Assembly (NCBI GenBank): GCA_032622095.1
Contig: CP136062.1
Location: 130,899,282-130,963,281 of the forward strand
Direction: 5' to 3'
DNA from: Siphonodentalium dalli
Taxonomy: Eukaryota; Mollusca; Scaphopoda; Gadilida; Siphonodentaliidae
Length of the DNA stretch: 64,000 nucleotides
A program made the position numbers and the translations under genes. Shown here piece by piece: positions 1 to 14,800 of the stretch; positions within the stretch are counted from its first letter, which is position 1; every line of letters starts with the position of its first letter. The notes under the pieces are model-generated. The model ran no database searches. It saw nothing but the letters and a program-made list of their open reading frames with translations, and was not told the DNA's origin.

Positions 1-501
1 GATTTGCGAAACCAGGGCCATAACTATATTCCTCCTTGGTAATTCTTATAACGACTTCTTGTCTATAACCATTGTGCCGATTTAGTTTATATTTGGTATG
101 TGGGGTCATTGAATGACTGGGGTTCAGATTTGTTCAAATGGGGTCACTGGGTCAAATTCGGGTGCAGGCAGGGCCATAATTCCCAAACAAATAATAAAAA
201 ATTCAGGAACTCCTTGATCAATTTAACATACAAAAAAAATTATCACCCTCCCCCCACATGACCCAGAACCCCACCCTGCCCCCAACCAACAGCATTCCAC
301 CCTATCTCATTTCCTAACTCACAGGATCTCCCCCACCAGCATATTAAGTCAATTGTATTAGCTACAGACAGAGAGAGTTAATATAAATACACACACAGGC
401 ATCAATTGAGATGTTTATCAGGCTGACAGGTGTGAACTTAATGCACCAGACAGCACTCATGCCAATGTGTGTTATTAAAATAAAAACAAATTATTGTTCT
501 C
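1..501. repeat. Fragment of 'GGGGTCACTGGGTCAAAT' dispersed repeat, then unremarkable sequence
   Basis: Bases 1-200 align with 20880-21100 (AACCAGGGCCATAACT, GATTTAGCTTATATTTGG, GGGTCACTGGGTCAAAT). This is the inner part of the repeat whose fuller copies start at 20571 and 21714. I see no coding exon in 200-501. Confidence 0.6.
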
Positions 502-938
502 TAACCTGAATTTAGTGTGTCTGGCATTTGCAGAATGAGGTTCCCAGAGGGTGAATTTAGTTATGCTACCCTGCACAGCAGTCTAGCATCACCAAATACA
601 CTAGCCAGGGTCCTAATTCTGCTTAAGCCTCATCTTCTGGGAAGTATATAGGCACTTAAATTGACATTTTTACTTACTTTTTCCCTTCTATTTAGTTTCT
701 ATATCCCCTAATTTGTGAATATAAAATGCATAATTGAGGTGCCCAGTGGGTGCACATCACCAACTTTAACTGGAGAACTTCAATCTAATGCTATGTCTCC
801 CATAGCAGTTGAGGCCTACACAGAATGAGGTCCTCAAAGGGTGAATTTGGTGATGCTAGCCCGCATTGCAGGATTGTGTCATTAAATTCACCCTTATGGG
901 ACCTCATTGTGCAAATGTCAGACACTATGTTCAGGCTT
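502..938. mobile_element. Hairpin MITE, 'GCAGAATGAGG' family, near full length
   Basis: Terminal inverted repeats run from about 502 (CCTGAATTTAGTGTGTCTGG) and to about 938, its imperfect reverse complement. Each end carries its own hairpin (GAATGAGG..GGGTGAATTTAGTGATGCTA and its complement). The centre holds GAGGTGCCCAGTGGGTGCAC. No ORF of note. The copy at 57619 lacks the centre. Confidence 0.6.
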
Positions 939-1140
939 GGCTGTTCGAATATTATGTTCTTAACCACCAGTATCCAATTGAACTCATTATACCCTGAAAA
1001 GAAAACTTGGGGGGGGGGGTATATTGGATTGAATTTGTCAGTATCTATGTCAGACTGTTTTCCCATCCATCCATCTGTCATTATGTCTCTGTCCGTCCAT
1101 CAATTGTTTTCTTCTCCAGATACATATTAAAGACCAAATG
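939..1140. other. Short repeat-derived stretch with G-run and CCAT/CCGT-rich sequence
   Basis: Contains a run of ten G at about 1009-1018 followed by CATCCATCCATCTGTC and CTGTCCGTCCATC, the low-complexity signature of the pearl/Helentron-like repeats. Nothing coding. Confidence 0.4.
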
Positions 1141-2635
1141 GGTTTAAATATTTAGGTGTGGATGTAAATCCTTGTTTTGAACACAGCTGTAGGAGTAACA
1201 CAATACATTGGTATCACTGGGCAAATGTTTGTGCCATCATTAATTATCTTCATGTCAACAGGTCTCCCAGACATTCTTGTTGCTGATAGTGGCTTTATGA
1301 ATGGAATTTTATCCCATGTTTATCTCAGATACAAATTGCCTGTTTGAAAGATAAAGTTTATTTTTACTATTAATATTAACCATTTCATGACCAGAGTTGT
1401 GCTGGTGAGACCCTGTGCTTGTGCATTCTCTTATATATGCTCCCATATAAAAGAGAATGCACTGGCTTTCCAGGTCATGGTAATTTTGTTAAGGCAATAG
1501 GCATCCAAATAAATGATGTATGTCATATTCTTGCAGGGATGTCGCCACTGTGTGGGGGGGGGGGGGGGGGTGATTTACAGATTTGTTCAATGAAATGTAA
1601 TTTTTGAGCTCACATCTTCTCTAGACTGAATGGGTTCATATTTGGTGTAGATGTTCCCTAGGTGACTTACATTCATATTTGTTTAAATGAGGTCACTCTA
1701 TCAAATGGTTATGAAGGCAGGGCCATAACTCTTGCTCTCCATAGTAATTCTTAAAAACTACCTCTTCTGCTGTACCATCAGGTTGAACGGGTTCATATTT
1801 GGTATGAACAGTCCTTGGGTGACCTGGAGTTCAGATGTTTTTTTCAAATGGGGTCATTGGTTTTAAATGGGGTCAACTTGTCAACTAGGGGTCAAGCAAA
1901 GGAAAGTTTTCCTCTTAATATGCTTCCTTCACACAGACCATCAGGTCTATTTTATTGATATTTAGTATGAAGGGTTCTTTGGTATCTGGGATTCAAATTT
2001 ATTCAGATGGGGTCACCAGATTAAATAGACTGGGACCAGGGACATAACTGTATGTCTCTATAGTAATACTTAAAAATGTCTTCTCAAGAGAGGTTGGACT
2101 ATTTAGCTTACATATAGTATGGAGGATCCTTTAGTGACTGAGATTCAGATTTGTTAACATGAGGTCAACCTGTCAAGAAATGACGGGCCTATGGGGACTT
2201 CACTTAAAACATCTACCTTGGAACTACCTGACTGATTAATCTTGACATATATATGTTGTTTTCGGGTTCATGGATAATTGGGCTTCAAACATGTCTAAAT
2301 AGTTTATAAAACGGTGCTTGTGAGATTGGAAATTTTGAACAATTGAGAAAGTTTGAGACGTCAGTTGTGAAATTCTAACCTAAGACTTGGGAATCTGGAG
2401 CCCGGTCAGGAGGGGATATGTTGAGCTGGAGGGGGATCTGTAGTGTTCCATTGGTAATTTAAAGGTAGATATTCGCTGATCGACATGAAGCCTCTCTAGC
2501 CACATATCCTGTGTAGATCCGCTTCTTTTAAAGTGATTATGAAAAGTTCTGACTGTTATGGTCTCAAGAGTCCCAGTCTTATCAGTCTTTGCAGTCTGGT
2601 GAGCGACCCCACAGTCTTTGACTGTCTTGTTAAAT
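1141..2635 (+). repeat. 1.5-kb dispersed repeat, copy 1 (pair with 21220-22755)
   Basis: Collinear with 21220-22755 over essentially the whole length, including an embedded hairpin remnant (about 1383-1490), a 17-G run at 1554-1570 and the tail TCTTTGACTGTCTTG. Divergence is modest with small indels. It contains units of the GGGGTCA/CATATTTGGT repeat. The tail ends about 60 bp before the first visible MARCHF6 exon. A third, shorter match to the tail lies at 6895-6965. Confidence 0.75.
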
Positions 2636-2693
2636 TCAATAAGCCATACAAGTAGCAAACTTTTCGATCATTATGTCCTATTCTCTGTTGTAG

Positions 2694-2889
2694 AATTTTT
2701 TCAATGGTGGAGTTATGAATAATTTGATTGGTGGATTTGGCGCAGCCAACAGAGCACCAGCAAATCAAAATGAAGCTAATAATGGTCAGCCTCAGCAGGT
2801 GCCGGCACCAGAGGGTAATATTGCCGAGGAGGGACCAATAGAAGAACCCGGTCCAGATGGGATTAATAATGGTAACAACGCAGCTCAAG
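2694..2889 (+). CDS. MARCHF6: MARCHF6 exon 1 of window: acidic Asn/Pro-rich linker
   Basis: The exon encodes a low-complexity segment (MNNLIGGFGAANRAPANQNE, then Q/P/E-rich) and ends with one base that completes GAT (Asp) in the next exon. Acceptor TTGTAG at 2688-2693, donor G|GTCGGT at 2890. In MARCHF6 this is the cytosolic linker ahead of the WDRAAEELTWER block. An alternative acceptor just before 2713 cannot be excluded. A 1.5-kb repeat ends about 60 bp upstream. Confidence 0.75.
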
Positions 2890-5800
2890 GTCGGTAGTTT
2901 GATCAGCTGTTGTCTTGTTGCACTGATTGAAGTTTACCTTTATACCATGCTGCGCCATTCAAAATTGACAAAAATCTATTCTGCAAAATTTGTTTATCTG
3001 ATTACAGTTTCAGCTCTTAATTGTTCCTAAAGATACATGTGAATATTAAAGACTATCACAACAATAGTTTACGTCAAGTAGAACATAACTGCATTTTCAT
3101 TTTGTTGTGAAGATGTGTGTTTCTATGCTCTAATCAATCTGATATTTCTGTACTCCAGAAAAAAATCAACATTTGACTGTTATTTTAAATAATTGAGTTG
3201 GCGTTTAATTAATCCAGATTGTAAGGCCATGGTGTCGCTCGAGGGTTGTTGAAATGGAGGCATGCATTTGTGCACTGTCAGCTTAAAATATTTGTATTTC
3301 TTTTAATGGTGTTGAGATTGGTTGCCTGCATGTAAATATAATTGTCTATTGAGTCCAACCTTCTGTATTGTAAGTAACTCATTAACATAGCCTTCTTATT
3401 TTACAATTAGTTTGGTAGAAACTCAGGAGTTGTATTCAATATTGGATGTGAGAAAATAGCACTGCTCGAATTTAAATATGAGCAAGTTATTATGAGTAAA
3501 TTTGTCGTTGGAAATTGTGAATTTCTATTAATATTTCTATAATAAAAAAATCTAGTGTTTCTGAGTTGATACTGAAAATTCTCTCACTTTACGCCACTCA
3601 CAAAAATAAAATTTTCTCAGCCACTCATGAGATACTTTTTGTTACAGATGATAATAATTGGAATCCCATTGAATGGGATAGAGCAGCTGAAGAATTAACA
3701 TGGGAAAGGGTGAGTAGCAAAATTCAATAATTTGACAAAGGTACCTCTTAAAACAAGACAAACTAAAACAATCTTAAGGCGGAATAAAAATATTACAATT
3801 CATCCTGCCACTTGGCTTCACAATACAATGCTCACAATCTCTGTCTATAAATTTGGCTCTATACATTTCAACTTTTACATGTATTTGTTATTTCCGATAA
3901 TATTTTTGTTTTTTTTTGGTATGTTTAAACTGTTTGTACTTTTACAGACTGTTAAATTATAATTGCATTAATAATTAATCATGAAAAGATTTTTGATAAA
4001 TTTGAAGTATAAAAACCTGCCTGCTTGGAAATTTTGATCATAAAAAGTGGAAATAAAAACCTGCCTATTGGGAAATTATGTGGATTAAAAATGAAAATGT
4101 TTGGAAATCAAAGTGTCAGAGAAACATTTCTGTTTTGTGTGAACTCATTAATAGCCAATATTCTCAATCTAAGTGAAGATAATTACATTTTTGACCTAAA
4201 TGTGTCTGCCAGTACCAGATAGATATCACTTCCTACAACTAGTATCCAGCGTTCGCGATGAACCATCAAAATCTTTTCGCCAAAAGTTTGGCCAAATGAA
4301 AATTTTATTGGCCAAATTTTAAAAACTTTGGCCAAATGTGTTTTGGCCACATTAAAAAAACTTGGGCCTAATTTAATCCTCATTTTCTGTCTCTGCGGTT
4401 CACAATTGATATTAAAACGATATTCGCAAACATGAAACTAACATTCTAGCTATTTTTGCTGAGATAAAAAAATGTTGCTTATTATCGTGAGGTGATAACT
4501 GTTGAATATCTATGGTATTCAAACATTTTATGATGTGAAGCCAGGTTGTTGTTAGTAGAAGGGAGGCAGTTTATGACTCATTACATAACTGACATGCTAT
4601 TGAGTTAAGTACTGCTCACTTGTACATCCAATTATGGGACAATGCATTTACGTATTTCATCTAACAGGCTGCCTAATCAACAAAAAAATACATAACCAGT
4701 GTACAAATTACGTGTTTTAAATCCAGTATTATTTGAAATGACTGGTTAAATGTTAGTTAGAGCTTGCCTTGTCCCCTTTGTACAACCGTCACAATTCTAT
4801 CAATGCTCCCATTACAAAATAAATTTTGGTTTTCATGGTATGATATATAAGAAGTACAAAACCTGCATGTTTCGTCACCTAACTTAGTTGAACTGTTCAG
4901 CGCTTTTGAATTGCTTTCCATCTCAATTTGGGGTAAAACAAATTTGGCCAAATGAAATTTTTATTGTCCAATTTTGAAAAAAATTGACCATTGGCCAATT
5001 TGGCCACCGACATCGTGAACACTGCTAGTATCCCATGTTTCTCTGTGGAACTTCAATGTTTGAATTGTGATAAGCTGTTGCCAACACATGCATAGTACTT
5101 CTTAAATGGACACATAACTTTCCTAAAGGAACAATTTTAATTTGTGCAAACATTTTCTATGACACTTAACATTGATCTATAAGGCTGTTAGCTGAATTGG
5201 TTGATGTCATCAACTTGATGGTGGATAAAATCAAATGTATTTAAAATAAAACTTTGCATTATTTTCAAAGTTTGTTTATTTTTTTATAGCTTCTTGGGCT
5301 GGATGGATCCTTAGTATTCTTGGTGAGTAATGGATTAACACGTTCATGGTATATAATTTGCTATCCATTTTTTAATATTTTTTGCTGAGTTATTGGGACG
5401 TTAAAAATTTCTTTTTTTTCAACTCATACCTATAAATATATAGTATTTGTCCTAATAAATTTTTCATTTTCACAAAACCAATCATTATACAATATAAAAA
5501 AAATTTGCAAACCTAGTATTGTTCCAAATGAAAGTCTTGAACCCTCAGTACATCATTCATGAAGTACTACTCGTACTCAATCACCAGAATAAAGTATATC
5601 TTCAATTAGATACGTATATATACAACATACCGCAATAATCATATCTAATACTGTATGCTTATTATTGACATATTTGTTTTCACACTTATTGGGTATTAAG
5701 ATTTTGTTTACCTTTATACCTATAATCTATTGGAGGCCATAAAAAGTGTGTTGGTGTGTGAAGTAAACATATGTATAATACAGGATGTAACCTGCAATAT

Positions 5801-8800
5801 TTTATATTTTAGGAACATGTCTTCTGGGTCGTTTCCTTGAATACACTCTTTATTCTCGTATTTGGTAAGTGTAGATAACAACTAAACACTTGTAAACAAA
5901 ATTAATATACATATTGCGCCATGAAATATATATATGTATAGAATATTAGAAATCCTAGTTTCGTCAGATTTGTCCTACTATGGCATTCACAATGGGTCTG
6001 ACTGTTAAAATCTTGACAGCAGCAAACAGGCCACAATCACAAAGAAGATGATAAAATGATAAGTCAACTTTCCTGTTGCACACATCATAATTTGAATGTA
6101 ATGTTGTAATAATAATGCCGTAGCCTAATTTTATATTTTGCAAGTTTATAGCTGTACTTACTGTTATTTTTCTTATTTTGTAGCTTTTGTGCCGTACCAT
6201 ATTGGTCACTTAACTTTGGTCGGAATGAAAGTGAACGAGTTGGTAAGTTTTAATTAATTAATGAAGATTTTGATATACCTTACAAACCTTAATATTTACA
6301 GTTTTACTATCGAAATATAAATTTAAGCTGGATTGACTACCTGCTAGCTTCATATAATCTGATCCTGTGCTTTCATATATATATGCAATCAACATAATGC
6401 TTGTTGCATTTGTGGGCTTATAAAATTGTAAGTGGACGAATAACATACTGTATAAATTCACGAAGCGATATTATACCAAGTATGTTATTCGTCCACTTAA
6501 CAATTTTATAAGCCCATAAATGCAACACAAAATACGTTGATTACACCCCCGGCACATTAATTTCAACATATTAGAAAGAATTATCTCCAATAGGTCTATT
6601 GTAAAAAATTACAATTTCCATTATTCGAGTGTCCAGTTCAAACGATTGTATGAAAATTTATTTGCCAATTTTGCCAACGAAAAAATGTGCGATAAAAGAA
6701 GTTTAAGGCTGCTCAAGTCACGATCGGATTGAATGTGAACAAAATGAAACTGACGCGGAGGGACAACTAACAATTGTGTCATTAAAAATCACATTTCGAA
6801 ACTTCTGATTGACCCTTCCCTCCTTAAAATTTGTTGCTACCTTTGTAGAACATGATATCACTTGTTTAAAAATGATTTTGACAAGTACTTCAGGACTGTT
6901 TTAGTCTTCAGTCACAGTCTTTAAGTCAGGTGAACGACTCAACAGTCATTGACTCTCTTGTTTAATTTAAATTTTTTAATTATGTTAAGGGCCCATTGTT
7001 ATTTTTGAGTCTCCGACTATATCTGTACACAGTCAGTGTTATCGACTATTGTTGGCAAGAAATAAAACAAAACAAAATATATTCCACCAGGATGTAAAAC
7101 AGCTTACCAGGAGTGTCCACCAATTGATAGAGATTCTCAGATTCACCCCAAGACTTCCCCCGTTGTTAACCCAGAATGCATCAAAATTCAAACTAGGAGA
7201 TAGAGTTATTCCCCTTCCATTGATAATAATGTATACCTTACAGTGCAGTCCAGATCAAAATTAAGCACAGAACACTCTTCTGTACCTCAACAAAAACAAC
7301 ATGTTCACAGTTTATTCAACCGGATAAGTTGATACAATGTTTTGGACCTTCCTCTTTCAGATGGTATATAATATGGAATATGTTTTGTATATTGTGATAT
7401 GGGGAATTGAAAATTAAGTGGGCCTTTAACAGTTGAGTTTAGAAGTAAAACTTCATTTAAGTTTGGTGCTTAAATGAATGAACTGGATTTTGAGAGTAAG
7501 TTTTATTTTTTCAGGTTGTTGCATCTCACTTTGAGGGCCTTATAACAACTATGATGGGTTATATCGTCATAGCAACCGGATTGATAACCTTTTATGTCAT
7601 ATGTGCAATATCGGGACTACAAAAGTGAGTTGTTAGCCTCTGATCAACTTTGGTCAATCATGTATTTTCATATAATATTGTAGTTATCAAGATATATATA
7701 TAATGTGGAGAATTATTATATGACACAATTTGCTTTCTTTAGTAAATGACCAGCATTTCAATATTTCCACTATACTAATTATATGTTTGTCATTAAAGAA
7801 GAAGTTTTGGGAGGGAGCAGTATCCTTAAGCAGCCCCACTAGTACATTATAAGTTATTTCCGGCAAAATTGTGAGGCACATGGAGATTTGATTCATGGAA
7901 GTCAATTTTGATAATTGAAATTTTAAAAAGAGTCGTCAAAATCTCCATATACTCCATGATGTTGGATGTTGCTGGAGATAACAATTTGTCCCCATGGGTC
8001 TACAACCTCATGATTGGTGTGGTTTTCATCTGAACCTCACATTAATTCAGTAGATTGCCAATTGATCAGACATCAAATACGACCTGTTAGAACGATGTCA
8101 TATGCTCCTATACTCACAATGTTTCATGCACGGTCTCGTAAAAACTGTGCTGTCCCGGGTGACAGAGGACTGTTTGGTTGATATCTTTATATGTCTGCAT
8201 CATTCACATTCATTTGTCTGGTTAATAACAAGTGATAGTCAAATATTGCAGGCCAAACTTAACACTTGAAATTATTTCTGTGTACTCACATTCTCTAGCA
8301 TTAATATTAATACTGAGCAGTGTAATAGACAGTTACTCATTGATATTTCAGGTTCCGTAGAGTGCTTGGACTGTGTTATATTGTTATAAAAGTTAAATTG
8401 CTTGTTGTTGTTGAGATTGGTATCTTCCCGATGATCTGTGGCTGGTGGCTTGACGTCTGTTCTTTAGTAAGTTGTTTGTTCTAGATCATCTGAACCTCTG
8501 GTTCTATAAAATAATAACAGAAAACCCCCACTATGTGAAGAATGTTGAGATACCTGGCTTTCTTACGAGGCTGTTTCTTAAAAGAATTCTGTGGCCTCAT
8601 CATTCATAGCTCCAAATAGGCTGTAAAGATGAGAGTCATTATACTTTTGTGTCGACCGACCTATAACAATAAGACTGTCTGTTTAAATTGTGTATGTATC
8701 TTATTGTCTTAATATTTATCAACGTATCAATCTAATTTAATAGTAATTTTTTCCTTTCTCAGTTTTTTTGGTGGGTCCATGTTTTTAGACATTCGATGGG

Positions 8801-11800
8801 TTTGTCAGAAGGAACCAAATTTACCAAAGTTTTTAAATATCACCCAAACAGTTTATTAATCATCAAAAAATAAACAAAATGACCAGATTTATTGCTAGCG
8901 CAAACCATCAATACAAGGTTGATTAATAATTCTACCACATTAACATGAACATTGGCTCCAAATGATAATCCCAATATTGAAAATCAGTCATGGAAACTAA
9001 CTTACATACTTTGATGTTGACATTTCATAGTTCTTTGCTAGGTAATTTCTGATCATACCATTGCCAGGCCCATTAACAATCTAATGGTATCTGATTTAGT
9101 TTACTCTTTTAATTTTTGCTTCTTAATCATCATCTAAAAACTTCTAGAGTATCAACCTATTTTATTACAGTCAATGTTCGATGCGACACTCAAAGATAGA
9201 AACAACAGCTACCATCTCGCACCTGGGACATCGATGTTCATCCATTGGCTAGTTGGCATGGTCTATGTATTTTATTTTGCTTCGTTCATCCTGCTTTTAC
9301 GTGAGGTGCTGCGGCCTGGTGTTTTATGGTTCCTCAGAAATTTGAATGATCCAGAATTTAACCCTATACAAGAGGTAAGTTGCATAATAATGGAATTAGA
9401 TAGAACTTCAACAGCACCAATGTAGGTTAATCATTTTTTTATTCTTTACCCTTAACCCTTAACCTGGAGCTTTCTGAAATTTTGCGAAAACCCTGTGCCA
9501 ATGCATTCTCTTATATATGCGAGTCTTCCACAAGGAGCCTCTCATATATAAGAGAATACATTGACCTAACAATATTTATCTTGACCTTGTAAGCCAGTGC
9601 ATTCCCATATATGCGAGGCTCCCTATGGGAGACTCGCATATATAAGAGAATGAACTGGCATAGGATCTTTAATGCGGCACCAGCGCTGCTCCCATCATGA
9701 AAGGGTTATATTTAGCATTTATCTTGGTACCTGGTATGATCATCCATCATGTTTATTCCCATCTGTCTGTAGATAACATCCTAAAAGCTAAACGTATTAT
9801 GGCTGTATCGGCCTCTGTCTCGAAAGACCATTTTATCTCATCAGAGTTATCCCTTCCATGACTGGAGCATCCTGAAATTTTGCGAAAAACCCTATGCTAA
9901 TGTATTCTCTTATATATGCAGTCTCCCGTAGGGAGCCTCACATATATAAGAGAATACATTGACCTAACAATATTTACCTTGACCTTGTAAGCCAGTGAAT
10001 TCTCTTATATATGCGAGGCTCCCTATGGGAGACTCGCATATATAAGAGAATGCACTAGCAGCGCAGCTCCTGTCATTAATGGGTTAACAGTTTGTAGCAT
10101 CCCAGAGCCTTTAATATTCATGGCCATGCATTATTTATTATGCCCCCGATCTCCGATGGAGATTTGGGGGTATATAGTGGAGCCCTCCGTCCGTCCGTCC
10201 TTCCGTCCGTCCTTCCGTCCGTCCTTCCGTCCGTCCTTCCGTCCGTCCTTCCGTCCGTCCGTCCTTCCGTCCGTCCTTCCGTCCGTACGAACATTTCAAC
10301 TCATAACTTTGGTTTCGCTAATTCAATTCAGTTGATCTTTGGTATGTCAATAGACCAGCCGGGGGGACAAGATGTCCCCATAACTGCGGTTTCGTCCGCC
10401 CATTTTTTCCAGAGTTACGCCCATTTTTGGACTTAGAAAATTCAGGTTTTCTGCTACTTTTTTTGGTTTCCAGATGATAACTTGATTTTGGATTGTTTAT
10501 TTGCAAAACCCGTTTTTTTGTGTATTACCAATATCGCAATACAGGTCAAGGTAAAATTTCGGTTCAATCAGATAATTTTTGTGAGAGTTATGACCCTTTT
10601 TCGACTTAAAAAATTCAGTTTTTTTTTTAGAAAATTCAGTTTTCCTTCTATTTTTGTGGCACCAGACCAAATTTGAAGCTAATATAGAACAACATGTGGC
10701 ATTTTTATAGCGCTTAACCAGAAAGTTTCTCTGATTGTACAGTCGGGGGCGTTACCTCCGCCTAGCGGTGCACTTGTTTTCTATATACTGTTTTCATAAC
10801 TTCAGATTTAATATGGATTGATTTAATTACTTCAAATTTACAATCAATATGTTTAAATGGGTGGTATTTTATGATCATTGTGTACATTATTGCTGAACGT
10901 TCCAGCATTTAAACTTCTATTGCAGATGATACATCTTCCTGTATACAGACATGCCCGTAGATTTATCGCTTCAGTTGTAAGTATCACTCTAGTTTTCAAT
11001 ATTTATTAGATGGGTTGAAATAGCTAACTGTGGACGAGAAATGCAAAATAATATGTGAAAGCCACACATAGTGTTCAAAGCTTTTCTAATTTATAACATA
11101 AACACATTAATTTCTGGCTAATATTTTGTAGTACGGTCATACTTGTGCTATGATTCTGTTAATTTTCAGATAATATTGGGTAGTAATGTCATACTTATGC
11201 TTTTGTTATGTTCTTTTTCAGATAATATTTGGTACTACTGTTTTACTAATGCTATGGTTGCCAATCCGAGTCATAAGAAAGCTTTTCTCTGGATTCTTGC
11301 CGTATAATGTCTTGTTGTTGAGGTGAGTTTAGTTCATATACTGTAAAAGTACATCGTATGTGTGTGTGCGTCCATCAACAATTTCCTTTAGCATGGGCTA
11401 CAGGTCGTACCTTTGGTCGGATCATTATGAAATTTGTCATAGCTGTTGATATTGACATGTAGATGGGAACGAGTCATTTTTGGGTCATTCGGCAAAAAAA
11501 CATGGCCATTTTGGATTTCTAAATTCAATCCATTAGCACAGCCTACAGGTCGTACTGTTCGTCTTATCATCATGAAATTTGTCATGGATGTTAATATTGA
11601 CATGTAGATGGGAATGTGTCATTTTGGATTCATTCGGCCGTAAAACATGGCCGTCGGCAGCCATCTTGGATTTTACTTTTTGCATGACTAAATCCTTTGG
11701 CACATCCTACAGTCCACATCCCTCATCCAATCATCACCAAACTTCATATTGATCTTGATATTGATCTACAATATGGGAGCTATCAAATGTTTTTGATATT

Positions 11801-14800
11801 CATTGGAAAACATGGCAGCCAGTGGCCATCTTGGAATTTATTTTATAATTATCTCTTCATGTTGATAATCTAGTATTACTAAGGCATTTAAATTTTCTGC
11901 ATTTCTATTCGCTCCATTGACTGTAACTAATAAAATTATTCCCTTTCAAAGCTGAGCTACAGTGTCATTAACATTTTCGTTTGTTGAACTTATTATCTGA
12001 ACATTTTCTAAGGCAACTACTCATCAATGGGTATCTAGTATAGAAAGGGTTAATGTGCAGGATGTATGTTGTTTGTCTTCATGCCATTCATTTGAACAGA
12101 TATCTCAATTCTAACTGTTTATGTTTTTCAGTGATTCTCCAATCAGCGAATTATCCCTGGAGCTCCTGTTACTCCAGGTTGTTTTACCGGCTCTGTTGGA
12201 GCAAGGCCACACTCGACAGTGGCTCAAAGGTCTCGTCAAAGGATGGACAATTGCTATGTCATGGCTACTCAACCTCCGTTCATATCTTATTGGGGATGTG
12301 GTCCTCGAAAGCCAGGTAAACAAATCAATATGTCTTACTTTGAAATGGTTCTTCTGTTTTATTTGCCTGGTGTATTACACTTGTCTCCCTTAACTGAAAC
12401 TAAATGGCGACACACCATACGTTCAGTGAAAGATTGGACAGGTTTATTCTTGTATAAATGTACACCCTCTCAATTATAAGAGGTATTCTTAGATAAATTG
12501 GTTATCTATTAAACACACAATTGGATACATGTTATTGTGTGATTCCTTATATTTGACAATCCATCAATGTAGATTGTTTGTTGAATGTTAGTTTTGCAGT
12601 GGCCTAACCAGTTCCCTTTTATATCTATTTCTTAATACTACAAACGTTTTTGTTATTACTTATTAGGCCCCTGACTCCACAGGAGGTTTGGGGCATATAG
12701 CCCAGGGCTCCATCTGTCTGTCTGTCCATCTGAACATATCACCTTGCAGCTCGGGTGTTAATTATTAGATTATGTCTACCAGAGTTAATGCCCTTGATTT
12801 ACTTGGAAAGTTTTGAATTTTGTGTCTGTATGAACATTTCAGTTTGTAACTCTTGTTTAAAATTATTATACCCCCCGCAACGAAGTTAGGGGAGGTATAC
12901 TGGAGTCAGCTTGTCCGTCCGTCCGTCGTCCGTCCGTGGACACAAATTTGTTCGGAGTTTTTCTCAATCGTTTTTTGATCATTTTCCGTGAAACTTGGCA
13001 CAGACATCAACCACCATGGGAACCTGTGCACCTGCGATTATGACGTCTGTCGGACTTTTTTTGGTGGAGTTATCCCCCCTTTTTCGACTTAGAAAATTTT
13101 CGCAACATGTATAGTTTTGTCCGAGCTTTTATTCCTACATTTTTAGGTCAATTTTTTTTAACTTGGCACAGATATTTAGTACTATGGGAACCTGTGCACC
13201 TGTCTGACATTTTTTGGTGGAGTTACCGTACTGACCCGCGTTTAGGCCCAGGGTGCCTTTGTTTTATTTGAGCTCAAAAATCCAAGTGGGCTTAAACTCG
13301 GATATGACCCTTTGCAAACCAAAAATCCCAAGAAATCGGGACAGTAAAACTGAAGAAAAAATAAAGTCGATCCAGCACAGAGTTTCGGGGAAATATACAC
13401 GTCTTCCAGATTAAATAAAGTTAAGTATAAGTTACTTTGAGAAAGTATTTGTTTCATTTTTATGTGTATATTAAAATATTACTTGTTGTCTTGTTTTATT
13501 GCAGTCTTTCTTCTTTGAAGCTTGTGGTTTCGATGAAAGTCTGTACTTATCGTAGTCGCGTTCCCATAGGCGTACCTAAAATAAAATTAAATAAATTGAA
13601 AACAGTCCGGTATGGTACGTGTAGTTGTATAACACTTAAATAAACAGAGAAAGATTTTTTTTTAATTAAATCATCAGTTGGGCCTATGTGATTTATTGAA
13701 TACGAGAAATAAATGGGACTTTAAAAAATAGAGAAAGATTAAAAAAAAAATAAGTTCTTATAAGTTGCAGTTATCTAGATTTTTCGAAAAATTAGTTTAA
13801 TAAATAGAGAATTTAAGAGTGGGTTTGATGTCTGTCGACGTTTGGTTTCCCCCAGGAAGTATAATTGAATAAACAAATGAGATTTTAAGATTCACTTTAT
13901 TTTATTTTATTTATTATTATCACTTACCTACGAAGTATAACTTTCCATTTTTCGTGGCATTTTCGCCGTCACCGATCGTTTGTGAATATACTTCCCGTTA
14001 TATTGGAATTATTTATTTGGGAAGTATCATTAGCAAATAATTACTTACCACCGCTGAAATTTAACAAAATATGGGGTGGGCTTAAACACGAATATACCCC
14101 TGTGCATGGAATTTGGTCAAAAGATATGGGTGGGCTTAAACACGGGCATGGGCCTTGAGCCGGGTCAGTACGGTATCCCCCTTTTTTTACTTAGAATATT
14201 TTTTTGCAACATGCATAATTTTGTCTGAGCTTTTATTCCTACATTTTTAGGTCAATGTTTTTTAATCTTGGCAGTGATATTTAGTACCATGGGAACCTGT
14301 GCACCTGCGATTATGATGTCTGTCCGACTTTTTATTGTGGAGTTATTCCCCTTTTTCGACTTAGAACATTTTTTGCAACATGCATAATTTTGACCGAGCT
14401 TTTATTCCTACATTTTTCGGTCAATAGGTTTAAGATTAGGGTTAGGGTTGTGCACCTGCAATGGGAACTGTTATTTTATTATTTTAACTAAATGTTTACT
14501 GACATGTGAAACATCATAGTATTTTAAAAACGGGGGGTATCCTTAGTCCCATTGGGACAGTCACACCTCTAGTTTGGATTCTGTTTTCCTTTGGTATGGT
14601 GATAGCACAGTTCGGGGAAAGGATACTGACTTAATACATGTTTGATCCATTAATTGTTACAAGAGTTATGGCCCTTGTTTGACTTGGAAATTTGTGAATT
14701 TTAACTGTACGAACATTTCAGCTTGTAATTCGAGCATGGATCATCAGATGCTGTGGTATGGTGATAGCCCAGCATGTGGTAAAGGATACCCACATACTAT

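Noticed and set aside
10120-10436. Open frames reading PSVRPSFRPSF repeats
   Set aside because: They are the translation of the CCGTCCGTCCTT microsatellite in two frames, not coding.
14434-14449. TTAGGGTTAGGG telomere-like repeat
   Set aside because: Only two units, inside a pearl/Helentron-like core. Too short to be an interstitial telomere.
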